Assembly: GCF_900090195.1 (NCBI RefSeq)
Contig: NZ_LT607803.1
Span: 4,056,229-4,120,228, forward strand
Origin: Variovorax sp. HW608
Lineage (GTDB): Bacteria; Pseudomonadota; Gammaproteobacteria; Burkholderiales; Burkholderiaceae_C
Direction of reading: 5' to 3'
Length of the DNA stretch: 64,000 nt
Below, piece by piece: positions 40,005-49,251 of the stretch. Numbering within the stretch: position 1 is the stretch's first letter; each line of letters opens with the position of its first letter. The notes beneath the pieces are model-generated. The model worked only from the letters and a program-made list of their open reading frames with translations. It was not told where the DNA came from and ran no database searches. The translations under genes were made by a program, and so were the position numbers.

Positions 40005-41009
40005 ATGACCGATACCTCTTGCGGCCGCACCCGCCGCTTCCTCGCGATCGCCGCGCTGGCGCTTTCCTCGGCGGCGCCCGCCGCCTTCGCCCAGCCCGAC
40101 TGGCCGCACCAGCCGATCATGCTGATCATGGGCTTCCCGGCGGGCTCGGGCGTCGACGTGGTGGCGCGCACGATCCAGGAGCCGCTGCAGCGCAAGCTCG
40201 GCCAGCCGGTGGTGATCGACTACCGCTCCGGCGCGGCCGGCAACATCGCGAGCGAGTATGTCGCGCGCGCCAGGCCCGACGGCTACACCTTCGCCTTCGG
40301 CACCGCGGCCACGCACGGCAGCAATGCGGCGCTCTACAAGAAGCTGCCCTTCGACGTCGAAGCCGACTTCGTGCCGGTCGCGCCGGTGCTCGACGTCTCG
40401 AACGTGCTCACGATCAACCCCGACGTGATCAACGTGAAGACGCTCAGGGAATTCGTCGACGTGGTCAAGGCGAACCCCGGCAAGTACAACTACGCCTCGA
40501 CCGGCAACGGTGCCGGCACGCACATGGCCTTCGCCGAGTTCAACTCGCGGCTCGGGCTCGACATGGTGCATGTGCCCTACAAGGGCGGCCCGGAGGCGAT
40601 CACCTCGGTCGTGCGCGGCGAGACCTGCTGCATCATGAACCAGGTCCAGACCGTGCTGCCGCAGTACAAGGCGGGCAAGGTGCGCCTGCTGGGCGTGACG
40701 ACCGCCAAGCCGGTGGCGGCGGTCAGGGAAGTGCCGACCATCGCGTCGAGCGGCCTGCCGGGCACCCAGGGCTTCGACAGCTCGATCTGGTTCGGCGTGT
40801 TCGCGCCCAAGGGCACCGATGCGCGCATCGTCGACAAGCTCAACGCGGCGATCCAGTCCGTGCTCGAGGAGCCGGAGATCCGCGAGAAGTTCGAGAGCCA
40901 GGGCAACACGATCCGCATCGAGTCGCCGGCCCAGTTCAAGCACACGGTCCACGCCAACCGCGTGAAATGGGCCGAGGTCGCCAGGACCGCCAACATCAGC
41001 ATGGACTGA
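40005..41009 (+). CDS. Bug-family (TctC) periplasmic solute-binding protein, second copy
   Basis: Periplasmic receptor of 334 residues with a signal peptide (residues 1-29; AAPAAFA-Q cleavage). The mature part shows WPHQPIMLIMGFPAGSGVDV, VVIDYRSGAAGNIASEYVAR, the ligand loop VHVPYKGGPEAITSVVRGE and VPTIASSGLPG. It departs from the commonest Bug signature (MGFPAGSGVD instead of PFxAGGxxD), so a different ligand is likely. It is an orphan: no permease is adjacent, and it reads away from the Nudix/hydrolase gene over a 151-bp gap. Confidence 0.92.
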   Translation: MTDTSCGRTRRFLAIAALALSSAAPAAFAQPDWPHQPIMLIMGFPAGSGVDVVARTIQEPLQRKLGQPVVIDYRSGAAGNIASEYVARARPDGYTFAFGTAATHGSNAALYKKLPFDVEADFVPVAPVLDVSNVLTINPDVINVKTLREFVDVVKANPGKYNYASTGNGAGTHMAFAEFNSRLGLDMVHVPYKGGPEAITSVVRGETCCIMNQVQTVLPQYKAGKVRLLGVTTAKPVAAVREVPTIASSGLPGTQGFDSSIWFGVFAPKGTDARIVDKLNAAIQSVLEEPEIREKFESQGNTIRIESPAQFKHTVHANRVKWAEVARTANISMD

Positions 41010-41010
41010 G

Positions 41011-41060
41011 CTCGCCCCCAGCCTCGCCCACTGCGTGTGGCTCGGGCACCCCCTACCGGC
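41011..41060 (+). repeat. Interspersed intergenic repeat, partial copy 2 of 3
   Basis: CGCCCCCAGCCTCGCCCACT and following bases match the first ~50 bp of the copy at 27975. The rest of the element is missing or diverged. It begins directly after the Bug-gene stop and precedes nfeD. Confidence 0.75.
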
Positions 41061-41118
41061 GGCAGGCTCTGCTGCGCCGCGATGTGACAGCGCGCCTGCC
41101 GCTCCCTAGAATGAAACG

Positions 41119-42546
41119 ATGAGGTCCGCCAGAGCATGGTTGACAGGACTGGTCCTCTCCGCCTGTGCGGCAGGAGCGGCCCATGCCCAAGCCGTGCCCG
41201 ACGCGCCGCCCGCCGCCACGCCCGAGCCGCCGCCTGCCGCGACGCCCGCCGCCGCGAAGCCCGGAACCGTGGTGCTGATGGAGCTCGAAGGCGCCATCGG
41301 CCCCGCGTCGGTCGACTACATCCGGCGCGGACTCAAGCAGGCGGCAAAGGAAAACGCGCGCCTCGTGGTGATCCAGATCGACACCCCGGGCGGGCTCGAC
41401 GCCTCCATGCGCAGCATCATCAAGGACATCCTCGCCTCGCCGGTGCCGGTGGCGAGCTTCGTCGCACCCAACGGCGCGCGCGCCGCGAGTGCCGGCACCT
41501 ACATCCTCTACGCGAGCCACATCGCGGCCATGGCGCCGGCCTCCAATCTCGGTGCGGCGACGCCGGTGGCGATCGGCATGCCGAATCCGGCCGCGCCCAC
41601 CGCCAAGCCGGAGTCTCCATCCAAGGGCGAGCCCGAAGGCGACGCGATGACGGCCAAGCGCCTCGCCGATGCCTCGGCCTACATCCGCAGCCTGGCGCAG
41701 CTGCGCGAACGCAATGCGGAGTGGGGGGAAAAGGCGGTGCGCGAATCGGTGAGCCTGTCGGCGCAGGAAGCCAAGGAGAAGAACGTCGTCGACTTCGTCG
41801 CGCGCGATGTGTCCGACCTGCTCCAGCAGGCCGACGGACGCGAGGTGCGCACCATCAACGGCAAGGTGAAGCTCGCCACGCAGCGTGCCGAGCTGCTGGT
41901 CGTCGATGCGGACTGGCGCACCCGGCTGCTGTCGGTGATCACCGAGCCCAGCCTGGCGCTGATCCTGCTCATGATCGGCGTCTACGGCCTCTTGTTCGAA
42001 TTCTCCAACCCCGGCTTCGTGCTGCCCGGCGTGGCGGGTGCGATCAGCCTCATGCTGGCGCTCTTCGGGCTGCAGATGCTGCCGGTCAACTACGCGGGGC
42101 TGGGGCTGATCTTCCTCGGCGTGGCATTCCTGATCGCCGAGGCCTTCCTGCCGACCTTCGGCGTTCTCGGCGTCGGCGGCGTCGTGGCCTTCTGCATCGG
42201 GGCGGTGCTCTTGATCGACAACGAGGCGCCGGGCTTCGGCGTGCCGCTGTGGCTGATCGGGCTGCTGGCGCTGGGCTCGGCCGCTTTCATCCTCGTCGTC
42301 GGCGGCATCGCGGCGAAGTCGCGACGACGGCCGCTGGCGGTCGGTGTCTCGACGCTGGTCGGCGCGACCGGCGAGCTGGTCGAGTTCGCCAATGGCGAAG
42401 GCTGGGCGCAGATCCAGGGCGACTACTGGAAGGTGCGCGGCTCCGAAGCCCTGCGCCCCGGACGGCGCATCCGCGTCACCCAGGTCCAGGGCCTCGCGCT
42501 CCAGGTGACCGACGAGGAAGGCCAGCAAAGCCCCGCCGGGGCCTGA
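41119..42546 (+). CDS. nfeD: NfeD-family membrane serine protease (ClpP class)
   Basis: Membrane-bound protease of 475 residues, partner of slipin/stomatin proteins. A signal peptide (about 1-23) precedes a Pro/Ala-rich linker (24-47). The ClpP-like domain follows, with [18 protein letters not shown], the nucleophile region [13 protein letters not shown] (Ser124) and the [15 protein letters not shown] stretch as [13 protein letters not shown]. Three to four membrane helices (about 275-400) and a C-terminal OB/NfeD domain (about 410-470) follow. It is the long NfeD1b-type protein. The slipin gene follows 13 bp downstream, the conserved pair that hydrolyses stomatin C-termini in archaea. Confidence 0.93.
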   Translation: MRSARAWLTGLVLSACAAGAAHAQAVPDAPPAATPEPPPAATPAAAKPGTVVLMELEGAIGPASVDYIRRGLKQAAKENARLVVIQIDTPGGLDASMRSIIKDILASPVPVASFVAPNGARAASAGTYILYASHIAAMAPASNLGAATPVAIGMPNPAAPTAKPESPSKGEPEGDAMTAKRLADASAYIRSLAQLRERNAEWGEKAVRESVSLSAQEAKEKNVVDFVARDVSDLLQQADGREVRTINGKVKLATQRAELLVVDADWRTRLLSVITEPSLALILLMIGVYGLLFEFSNPGFVLPGVAGAISLMLALFGLQMLPVNYAGLGLIFLGVAFLIAEAFLPTFGVLGVGGVVAFCIGAVLLIDNEAPGFGVPLWLIGLLALGSAAFILVVGGIAAKSRRRPLAVGVSTLVGATGELVEFANGEGWAQIQGDYWKVRGSEALRPGRRIRVTQVQGLALQVTDEEGQQSPAGA

Positions 42547-42559
42547 AACGAGGCTCATC

Positions 42560-43345
42560 ATGTTCATCAACTTCAGCCTCGTGCTCATCGCCTTCCTCGT
42601 GGTGCTGCTGGCGATGATCGCCGCCGCAGCGCTGCGCATCCTGCGCGAGTACGAGCGCGGGGTGGTGTTCCAGCTCGGCCGCTTCTGGAAGGTCAAGGGG
42701 CCGGGGCTCGTGATCCTCATCCCCGGCATCCAGCAGATGGTGCGCGTGGGGCTGCGCGTGATGGTGCTCGACATCCCGAGCCAGGACCTCATCACGCGCG
42801 ACAACGTCTCGGTGAAGGTGAACGCGGTGCTGTACTTCCGCGTGGTCGATCCCGAGAAGGCGATCATCCAGGTCGAGAAGTACTTCGAGGCCACCAGCCA
42901 GCTCGCGCAGACCACGCTGCGTGCGGTGCTCGGCAAGCACGACCTCGACGGCCTGCTGGCGGAGCGCGAGCGGCTCAACCTCGACATCCAGAAGACATTG
43001 GAAGCCCAGACCTTCCAGTGGGGCATCAAGGTCACCAACGTCGAGATCAAGCACGTGGACCTCAACGAGACCATGGTGCGCGCGATCGCGCGGCAGGCGG
43101 AAGCCGAGCGCGAGCGGCGCGCCAAGGTGATCCATGCCGAAGGCGAGTTGCAGGCCTCCGTCAAGCTCGCGGAGGCGGCCGAGATCCTGGGGCGGCATCC
43201 GCAGGCGCTGCAGCTGCGCTATCTCGAGACGCTCACCGTGATCGCGGCCGACAAGAACTCGACCATCGTGTTCCCGCTGCCGGTGGACGTCATCGGCCCC
43301 TGGCTGCAGACCATGCAGCGCAAGCAGGACGCATCGAAGCCCTGA
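42560..43345 (+). CDS. Slipin (SPFH/Band 7 membrane protein)
   Basis: Stomatin-like membrane scaffold of 261 residues. One N-terminal membrane hairpin (about 5-28) precedes the SPFH domain: [40 protein letters not shown], and a coiled-coil region [20 protein letters not shown]. The C-terminus is short and ends SKP. Operon pairing with nfeD is the strongest functional clue and suggests a membrane quality-control or microdomain role. Confidence 0.94.
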   Translation: MFINFSLVLIAFLVVLLAMIAAAALRILREYERGVVFQLGRFWKVKGPGLVILIPGIQQMVRVGLRVMVLDIPSQDLITRDNVSVKVNAVLYFRVVDPEKAIIQVEKYFEATSQLAQTTLRAVLGKHDLDGLLAERERLNLDIQKTLEAQTFQWGIKVTNVEIKHVDLNETMVRAIARQAEAERERRAKVIHAEGELQASVKLAEAAEILGRHPQALQLRYLETLTVIAADKNSTIVFPLPVDVIGPWLQTMQRKQDASKP

Positions 43346-43354
43346 GGGCGCGCG

Positions 43355-44284
43355 TCAGCGGGCGAACAGGTCCAGCCCCTGCACCAGCCGCTTCGCGAGC
43401 CGGGGCTGCCTGAGCTGGTCGAGCCACCACTGGAGCGCGCGGCCTTCCTGGCCTTCCTGCTCGCCGCGCCACGCCACGTAGAGCGTGTTCGGCTCGCGCG
43501 GATTGGCGGTCTTCTTCTCCACCAGCTCGCCGCGCGCGATCAGCGAAGCGGCGCGTTGCCGCGGCAGCCAGCCGACGCCGAGCCCCTCGCGCTGGGCCAG
43601 CATCTTCGCGTGCATCGTCGGTACCGCCAGCGTGGCCTGCCCGCCCTGGACGCCGTACGCGCTGCCGGCGGTGCCGCGCGAGGTGTCGGCGACGACGACC
43701 GCGCGATGGCTCGCGATCGTGTCGCGGCGAAGCGGCTCCTTCGCCTCGGCGAGCGGATGACGCGGCGATACCGCGAAGACCCATTCCATGACGCCGAGCT
43801 CGAACCAGCGCAGCCCCTGGTGCGACGGTGGCTCGTTGGTGGCGCCGACCACCATGTCGGCGCGGCCGTCGCGCAGGGCTTCCCAGGTGCCGCGCAGCAC
43901 TTCGTGCGTCACGCGCAGCGGCACGCCGGAGTCGAGCGCATCGAAGGCGGCGATGACCGGCAGCAGCGTCTCGAATTCGATGACCTCGTCGGTCACGATC
44001 CAGAGCCGGTCTTCCCAGCCGCTGGCGACCTGCCGCACGCGCTGCGACAGCCGCGAGACGTCGAGCGCCAGCCGGGCGGCCTCCTGCGCGAGAAGCTGTC
44101 CCGCGGGCGTGAGCTGCAGACGGTAGCGCCGGCGGTCGAACAAGAGCGCATCGAACTTCTCCTCGAGCTGGCGGGCTGCGTGCGACACCGTCGACGGCGC
44201 CTTGCCCAGCCGGGCGGCCGCGCGCGACAGGCTCCCGCTTTCGCGGATCGCCTCCAGCAGCGCCAGTTCGTCGTTGGACAGCAT
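43355..44284 (-). CDS. LysR-type transcriptional regulator
   Basis: Regulator of 309 residues with the helix-turn-helix SGSLSRAAARLGKAPSTVSH (about 17-36) and a LysR effector domain (about 90-300) showing VLRGTWEALRDGRADMVVGA and GLGVGWLPRQRA. The ATG (MLSNDELALLEAIRESG) is chosen by homology, since an open frame upstream runs through the control region. It diverges from the SDR gene over 161 bp holding a LysR-type palindrome. Control of that dehydrogenase and of itself is inferred. Its 3' end converges on the slipin gene, 9 bp away. Confidence 0.92.
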   Translation of the reverse strand: MLSNDELALLEAIRESGSLSRAAARLGKAPSTVSHAARQLEEKFDALLFDRRRYRLQLTPAGQLLAQEAARLALDVSRLSQRVRQVASGWEDRLWIVTDEVIEFETLLPVIAAFDALDSGVPLRVTHEVLRGTWEALRDGRADMVVGATNEPPSHQGLRWFELGVMEWVFAVSPRHPLAEAKEPLRRDTIASHRAVVVADTSRGTAGSAYGVQGGQATLAVPTMHAKMLAQREGLGVGWLPRQRAASLIARGELVEKKTANPREPNTLYVAWRGEQEGQEGRALQWWLDQLRQPRLAKRLVQGLDLFAR

Positions 44285-44336
44285 GTTCGGGTCCCTCGGG
44301 CCAGTTCGGCCGGATGATGGCATGTCCGGCCGGAAC

Positions 44337-44353
44337 GTTCGATGTTTTCGAAC
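44337..44353. promoter_or_regulatory. LysR-type palindrome between the regulator and SDR genes
   Basis: GTTCGA-TGTTT-TCGAAC has perfect 6-bp arms and contains T-N11-A. A direct repeat CATGTCCG occurs at 44321 and 44353, bracketing the palindrome. It is about 53 bp from the LysR ATG and 93 bp from the SDR ATG. Confidence 0.5.
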
Positions 44354-44445
44354 ATGTCCGTCGCCAAGCCGGTACGTCAAAAGCCGCCCGGAAGCCGACC
44401 ATTCATTCCACGGTGATTGCACCGCAACCCAAACGGAGAAACATC

Positions 44446-45195
44446 ATGGAACGCTTTCAAGACAAGACCGTCCTGGTCACCGGCGGCACGAGCGGCATCG
44501 GGCTCGCGGCGGCCAAGGCCTTCATCGCGGAAGGCGCGCGCGTCGTCGTCACCGGACGCGACGCCGCGGCGCTCGACAAGGCGCAAGCCGAACTCGGCCC
44601 GCGCGCCATCGCAGTGCGCAACGATGCCGCCGCGGCCGGCGCCGCGAAGGAGCTCGCCGCCGCGATTTCGAGCCGCGGCCTCGTGCTCGACGCGGCATTC
44701 CTCAATGCCGGCATCGCGAAGTTCGCGGGCCTGTCGGACGTGACCGAGGCCCTCTGGGACGACACCTTCGACATCAACGTCAAGGGCGTGTTCTTCCAGA
44801 TCCAGGCCCTCGCGCCGCTGCTGGCGCAGGGCGCGTCGATCGTGATCAACGGCTCGATCAACGCCCACATCGGCATGCCGAGCAGCGCGGTCTATGCGGC
44901 GAGCAAGGCGGCGGTCGTCTCGCTGGCGAAGACGCTGTCGGCCGAGTTGCTGCCACGCGGCGCGCGGGTCAACGTCGTGAGCCCCGGGCCGATCCGCACG
45001 CCGCTCTACGGCAAGCTGGGGCTGGACGCGGGCGCGCTGGAAGCCACCGCCGCGCAGATCCAGGCGCAGGTCCCGCTCGGCCGCTTCGGCACGCCGGAAG
45101 AGCTCGCATCGACCGTGCTGCACCTCGCGGCGCCGGAGTCGGCCTTCATCGTCGGCAGCGAAATCATCGTGGACGGCGGCATGAGCCAGCTCTGA
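44446..45195 (+). CDS. Short-chain dehydrogenase/reductase
   Basis: NAD(P)-dependent SDR of 249 residues. The classical set is complete: TGGTSGIGLA cofactor motif (12-21), NAG (about 88), Ser137 in INGSINA, Tyr150 and Lys154 in YAASK, and SPGPIRTPLYG. TGRD after the second strand favours NADPH. The ATG has GGAG 9 bp upstream. The substrate is unknown; similar proteins are annotated generically as SDR oxidoreductases. It is divergent to, and probably controlled by, the LysR gene next door. Confidence 0.93.
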   Translation: MERFQDKTVLVTGGTSGIGLAAAKAFIAEGARVVVTGRDAAALDKAQAELGPRAIAVRNDAAAAGAAKELAAAISSRGLVLDAAFLNAGIAKFAGLSDVTEALWDDTFDINVKGVFFQIQALAPLLAQGASIVINGSINAHIGMPSSAVYAASKAAVVSLAKTLSAELLPRGARVNVVSPGPIRTPLYGKLGLDAGALEATAAQIQAQVPLGRFGTPEELASTVLHLAAPESAFIVGSEIIVDGGMSQL

Positions 45196-45260
45196 GCGCC
45201 CGCCGCCGAAGGCGGCCCGTGGCAAGATGGGTCGTCCTTGTCCCACCGAGGGTGAATCGC

Positions 45261-46235
45261 ATGCTCGTCAACTGCGCGGTCTATGAAAACGGCAACAAGC
45301 TCGCCGACATTCCGGTCTCGAGCATCGGTCAATACCTCAGGCTCCCGGGCTGCTTCGTGTGGGTGGCGCTGCACGATGCGACGCCCGGGGAGCTGGCCGA
45401 GGTGCAGCAGGAGTTCGGGCTGCACGCGCTCGCGGTCGAGGACGCGCGGCACGGCCACCAGCGGCCGAAGGTGGAGGCATACGGCGATTCGCTGTTCGTG
45501 GTGATGCACCTGCTGGAGCCCGAAGGCGATGGGCAACCCACACTCGGCATCGGCGAGATCGACGTCTTCGTCGGCAAGAACTACGTGGTGTCGGTGCGCA
45601 ACCGCAGCGAGCATGGCTTCACCGAGGTCCGCGAACGCTGCGAGCGCGAGCCGGAACTGCTGAAGAACGGCCCGGGCTTCGTCTTCTATGCGCTGATGGA
45701 CGCGGTGGTCGACCGCTACTTCCCGATCATTGATGCGTTCGAGGTCGAGCTGGAGACGATCGAGCAGCGCATCTTCGCCAAGGGCGAGGCGCGCGAGAAC
45801 GTCAAGCGGCTCTACGAGCTGAAGCAGCGGCTCACCGTGCTCAAGCATGCGGTCGCGCCGCTGCTGGAGGGCGCGGGCAAGCTCTACGGCGGCCGCGTGC
45901 CGCAGATCTGCATGGGCTCGCAGGCCTACTTCCGTGACGTGGTGGACCACCTCGGGCGCATCAATGCGTCCACCGACACGATCCGCGACACCATCGGCAC
46001 CGCGATCAGTGTGAATCTCTCGATGGTGACCATCGAGGACAACGAGGTCGCGAAGCGCTTCGCCGCCTGGGCCGCGATCTTCGCGGTGTGCTCCTCGTTC
46101 GCGGGCATCTGGGGCATGAACTTCAAGAACATGCCGGAGCTGGAATGGCGCTACGGCTATGTCGTCGCGCTGCTGCTCATCGTCTCGCTCTGCGGCTTTC
46201 TCTACTACCGCTTCAGGCGCGCCGGCTGGGTCTGA
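45261..46235 (+). CDS. corA: Magnesium/cobalt transporter CorA
   Basis: Divalent-cation channel of 324 residues. A large cytosolic N-terminal domain carries EIDVFVGKNYVVSVRNRSEH and the long stalk helix. Two C-terminal membrane helices follow, the first ending in the selectivity signature GMN within IWGMNFKNMPEL, the second VVALLLIVSLCGFLYYRF, then a short basic tail. The ATG is chosen by homology; a GTG nine bases upstream is the alternative. It stands alone and converges on the polyproline lipoprotein gene, 15 bp apart. Confidence 0.95.
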   Translation: MLVNCAVYENGNKLADIPVSSIGQYLRLPGCFVWVALHDATPGELAEVQQEFGLHALAVEDARHGHQRPKVEAYGDSLFVVMHLLEPEGDGQPTLGIGEIDVFVGKNYVVSVRNRSEHGFTEVRERCEREPELLKNGPGFVFYALMDAVVDRYFPIIDAFEVELETIEQRIFAKGEARENVKRLYELKQRLTVLKHAVAPLLEGAGKLYGGRVPQICMGSQAYFRDVVDHLGRINASTDTIRDTIGTAISVNLSMVTIEDNEVAKRFAAWAAIFAVCSSFAGIWGMNFKNMPELEWRYGYVVALLLIVSLCGFLYYRFRRAGWV

Positions 46236-46250
46236 GCCGGCGCGCCGCGC

Positions 46251-46520
46251 TCAGCGTTGCGGCGGTGGCGGCGGCATGAAGACCAGCCGCCCGTCCGGTG
46301 CGCGCTGGCAGGTGCCCGTGAGCGGCTCGCCGTTGCGCCCGGTGAGCTGGACCGCAGCGCCTTCCTGCTGGCCTTCGCAGGCGCGCACGAATTCGGGCGG
46401 CGGCGGGCGGTGTTCGTGATGATGGGGCGGTGGGGGTGGCGGAGGCGGCGGGGGCGGCATCACGCATCCTTGCAGCACGGCGGCGAGGCCGAGCAGGCTC
46501 CATCCATAGGTACGAGTCAC
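46251..46520 (-). CDS. Small polyproline/histidine-rich lipoprotein
   Basis: An 89-residue lipoprotein. The signal (residues 1-18) has lipobox LQGC with Cys19. The mature N-terminus is a run of eleven prolines followed by HHHEHR and four more prolines, then a small C-terminal domain with a Cys pair in VRACEGQQEG and TGTCQR and a final proline run. A metal- or peptidoglycan-linked role is possible from the His/Pro content, but nothing specific is recognised. It lies just downstream of a two-component system whose sensor loop is also proline-rich. Confidence 0.72.
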   Translation of the reverse strand: MTRTYGWSLLGLAAVLQGCVMPPPPPPPPPPPHHHEHRPPPPEFVRACEGQQEGAAVQLTGRNGEPLTGTCQRAPDGRLVFMPPPPPQR

Positions 46521-46597
46521 GGGGTCTTCCTTCTTGTTGCGGCGCCGATGCTCGCCCGCAACTTCGGAGGAATCTGGGAGTGGCGAGCGCGCGCCGC

Positions 46598-47281
46598 TCA
46601 GTCGGCAGGTTCTTCGAAGGCGAAGCCGACGCCGTAGACCGAGCGGATCCAGTCGTGCCCGGACCCGGTCGCGGCCAGCTTGCGCCTGAGGTTCTTGACG
46701 TGGCTGTCGACGGCGCGCTCGGTCACTTCGGCGGCGTCGTCATAGGCGAGGTCCAGCAACTGGGAGCGCGAGAAGATCCGCCCCGGCTGACGCGAGAGTG
46801 CCTGCAGCAGCCGGAACTCGAGGCGCGTCAGGGTGAGCGGCACGCCATCCAGCGAGGCGCGCCACAGCGAGTCGTCGAGCTCCAGGCGGCGCACCGCGGG
46901 AGCGGCCGGCGCATCCTGCGCCGCGCTGCGGCGAAGCACGGCGCGCACCCGCGCCACGACCTCGCGCGGAGAGAAGGGCTTGCACACGTAGTCGTCCGCG
47001 CCGAGTTCGAGGCCGACCAGGCGGTCGACCTCCTCGATGCGGGCGGTGAGCATGATGACCGGATTGGCGTTGTGCCGGCGCACCTCGCGCAGCACCGCCA
47101 TGCCGTCCAGGCGCGGCAGCATCACGTCGAGCAGCGTGAGCGCGGGTGGGTCGGCCACCATGCGTTCGAGCGCGGCCTCGCCGTCGGCGACGCGCTCCGG
47201 CTCGTAGCCTGCGTGGCGCAGGTAGTCCACCAGCACCGAGGCGATGTCGTCTTCATCTTCGACCACGAGGATGCGCGTCAT
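46598..47281 (-). CDS. OmpR-family response regulator (BaeR-like)
   Basis: Response regulator of 227 residues. The receiver shows VVEDEDD, phosphoacceptor Asp52 in LLDVMLPRLDG, MLTARIEEVDRLVGLELGAD and CKPFSPREVVARVRAVLRR, wording typical of BaeR. The C-terminal winged helix has LTRLEFRLLQALSRQPGRIF and IRSVYGVGFAFE. Its ATG overlaps the kinase stop... in the order regulator then kinase on the minus strand the kinase gene comes first, so the kinase stop and regulator start share ATGA. Envelope-stress control is a family-based inference. Confidence 0.93.
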   Translation of the reverse strand: MTRILVVEDEDDIASVLVDYLRHAGYEPERVADGEAALERMVADPPALTLLDVMLPRLDGMAVLREVRRHNANPVIMLTARIEEVDRLVGLELGADDYVCKPFSPREVVARVRAVLRRSAAQDAPAAPAVRRLELDDSLWRASLDGVPLTLTRLEFRLLQALSRQPGRIFSRSQLLDLAYDDAAEVTERAVDSHVKNLRRKLAATGSGHDWIRSVYGVGFAFEEPAD

Positions 47282-48867
47282 GCCGCATTCTCCAGCGGCA
47301 GGATGACCGTGAGGCGCAATCCGCCGAGCGGCGAGGGCGCGGCTTCGATCGATCCGCCGTGCGCCTCGACGGTGGCGCGGCAGATCGCGAGCCCGAGCCC
47401 CGAGCCGCCGAGCGCGCGGCTGCGCGAGGCCTCGCCGCGGAACAGCCGCTCGAACAGGCGCGGCATTTCCTCGGGCGGCACGCCGGGCGGGCTGTCGTCG
47501 AAGCGAAGCACGAGACGGTCCCTGCCTTCGTCGCTCTCGACTTGCGCATCGATGCGCATGCGGCCGCCGGTGTCGGTGTAGGCCAGCGTGTTCTCGAGCA
47601 GGTTCATGAACGCCTGGTGCAGCCGGCGCGCGTCGCCGCGCGCGGACGGCGGATGCCGGCCGGCAAGCGCGTCGAGCGCGGCGGCGTCCAGCGAGATCAT
47701 GCGCTGGGCGAAACGTTCGCGGGTCAGCGCGAGCGCCTCCTTCAGGATCGAGAGCGGATAGACCGTGACGAAGAGCGGCGAGCTCTCGCTCTGCTCGCGC
47801 ATGCTGCTGCGCAGGTCGTCCACCAGCTGCCCGAGCCGCATGACCTGCCGGTGCAGCCGCAGCGCGGTCTTCTGGTCGAAGCTGCGGACGCCGTCCTGCA
47901 GCGCCTCGATCTCGGCGCGCATCGCGGCCAGCGGCGTGCGCAGCTCGTGCGCGACGTCGGCCAGCCATTCGCGGCGCGATGCTTCGATGTGGTCGAGCCG
48001 CTCGGCCATGTCGTTGAAGGTGCGGCCCAGCAGTGCGAGCTCGTCGCTCCCGCGCACGGGCACGCGCGTGTCCAGCCGGCCCTGGGCAATGCGCTGCGCG
48101 CCCTGCGTCAGCGCGTCGATCGGCGCGAACCAGCGGCGCGCGAGCAGCCATGCGAGCAGCAGCGCCATCGCGAGGCCCGCCACGCCGGTCCAGATGACGA
48201 AGCCGGACTGGCGCGCGACGAAGGCGCGGTCGGCGTCGGTTTCCATCCCCTCCAGCGGCGCGAGCACCAGCGTGCCGATCAGGCGGTCGCCCTCGCGCAG
48301 CGGCAGGCGCGCGGCGGTCGATGGATCGACCTTCGCGCCGACCACCCAGACGTCGTTCGCGTCGAGCAGGCCCAGCCGCCGGTAGACCGAATCGGGATTG
48401 CGCAGCAGCTCGCCCAGCATGCCGTGCCGCGGCGGGGGCCACGAGGGTCGGGGCGGCAGGAGTTCGGGTGGCCCGCCTGGGGGCGGAGGCGGATCGCCGC
48501 CCGACGGGCCGATCTCCCACGACGGCGGGCGGAAATCGTGCGGCGGCCACGGCGGGATGCGGCCTGGCGGCGCGCCGGGCGGGCCGGCGATGGCGGAATC
48601 GCGCTCCTCCACCCCGAAAGCGTTCATCGGCAGCCGCAGCCAAGCGGCCTCGTTGCTGCGCAGGTCGTCCCAGTTGCCGTTCGTGGCGTGGTGCTTGCGC
48701 AGCAGTTCGGCGAACCAGTCCATGCGCCGGATCTCGATCTCCGCCACATAGGCGCCGAGCCCGCGCTGCAGGCCGAGCCACGAGAAGGCGGTGAAGATCG
48801 CCAGCAGCGCCGCGAGCAGCAGCACCAGAGCGAGAAAGATCTTCCTAAAGAGGGTCAGGCGGGGCAT
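47278..48867 (-). CDS. Sensor histidine kinase (BaeS-like) with proline-rich sensor loop
   Basis: Membrane kinase of 529 residues. Membrane helices lie at about 9-29 and 222-245. The periplasmic part between them has a block (about 96-148) with roughly 40 percent proline, including PPWPPHDFRPPSW and DPPPPPGGPP, unusual for a sensor domain. HAMP follows, then the H-box [16 protein letters not shown] (His307), N-box HQAFMNLLENTLAY, RFDDSPPGVPPEEMPRLFER and GLGLAICRATVEAHGG. The start is uncertain: ATG at 48867 (MPRLTLFRKIFLA) is preferred by family resemblance, with 48903 as alternative; neither has a good Shine-Dalgarno. The regulator gene follows by ATGA overlap. Confidence 0.9.
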   Translation of the reverse strand: MPRLTLFRKIFLALVLLLAALLAIFTAFSWLGLQRGLGAYVAEIEIRRMDWFAELLRKHHATNGNWDDLRSNEAAWLRLPMNAFGVEERDSAIAGPPGAPPGRIPPWPPHDFRPPSWEIGPSGGDPPPPPGGPPELLPPRPSWPPPRHGMLGELLRNPDSVYRRLGLLDANDVWVVGAKVDPSTAARLPLREGDRLIGTLVLAPLEGMETDADRAFVARQSGFVIWTGVAGLAMALLLAWLLARRWFAPIDALTQGAQRIAQGRLDTRVPVRGSDELALLGRTFNDMAERLDHIEASRREWLADVAHELRTPLAAMRAEIEALQDGVRSFDQKTALRLHRQVMRLGQLVDDLRSSMREQSESSPLFVTVYPLSILKEALALTRERFAQRMISLDAAALDALAGRHPPSARGDARRLHQAFMNLLENTLAYTDTGGRMRIDAQVESDEGRDRLVLRFDDSPPGVPPEEMPRLFERLFRGEASRSRALGGSGLGLAICRATVEAHGGSIEAAPSPLGGLRLTVILPLENAA

Positions 48868-48973
48868 GGCGGCGGATGCGGGGGGCGCCGCATTGTGCGG
48901 CATGCGCGGCGGGCGGATCGAGCTCAGGCCGCGAGGAGCCGGCCCGCAACGGCGCGCCCGCAGCCACGAGGCG

Positions 48974-49180
48974 TCATTTGGCGGGGCAGGTCTTTTCGGT
49001 GCTGGCCGTGCTGGTCGAGGCGTTCGCAGGGCCGGTGGCCATGATCGGCGCCAAGGTCGAAGGAGGGGTCAGGCTCGCGCCGCTGCCGCAGGCGAAGCCG
49101 GTGGCGACGAACAGGCCGAGCGCGCCGATCGCACCGAGGGCATGGCCCAGGCCAGGGCTGCGGATCGACGAGGGGACCAT
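48974..49180 (-). CDS. Possible small exported protein
   Basis: A 68-residue frame with a hydrophobic segment (LGHALGAIGALGLFVATGFA) followed by a cysteine and a Ser/Thr/Ala-rich tail ending EKTCPAK. This could be a small membrane or lipoprotein; CGSG after FA resembles a lipobox only loosely. It fills the 384-bp gap between the BaeS-like kinase and the kinase-like ATPase-domain gene on the same strand. No family is recognised and the ATG at 49180 has no strong ribosome site (weak GGGG nearby). Confidence 0.4.
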   Translation of the reverse strand: MVPSSIRSPGLGHALGAIGALGLFVATGFACGSGASLTPPSTLAPIMATGPANASTSTASTEKTCPAK

Positions 49181-49251
49181 GTTCGTGGCGACGGGGAGCG
49201 CAAGAGGCGAAACGGCGACTGTGCACGGCGAAGTGGGAGAAAAAGCGGAGG

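Noticed and set aside
45206..45221. GCCGCC-GAA-GGCGGC hairpin after the SDR gene as a terminator
   Set aside because: It has no T run and corA starts 40 bp later on the same strand, so termination is not supported.
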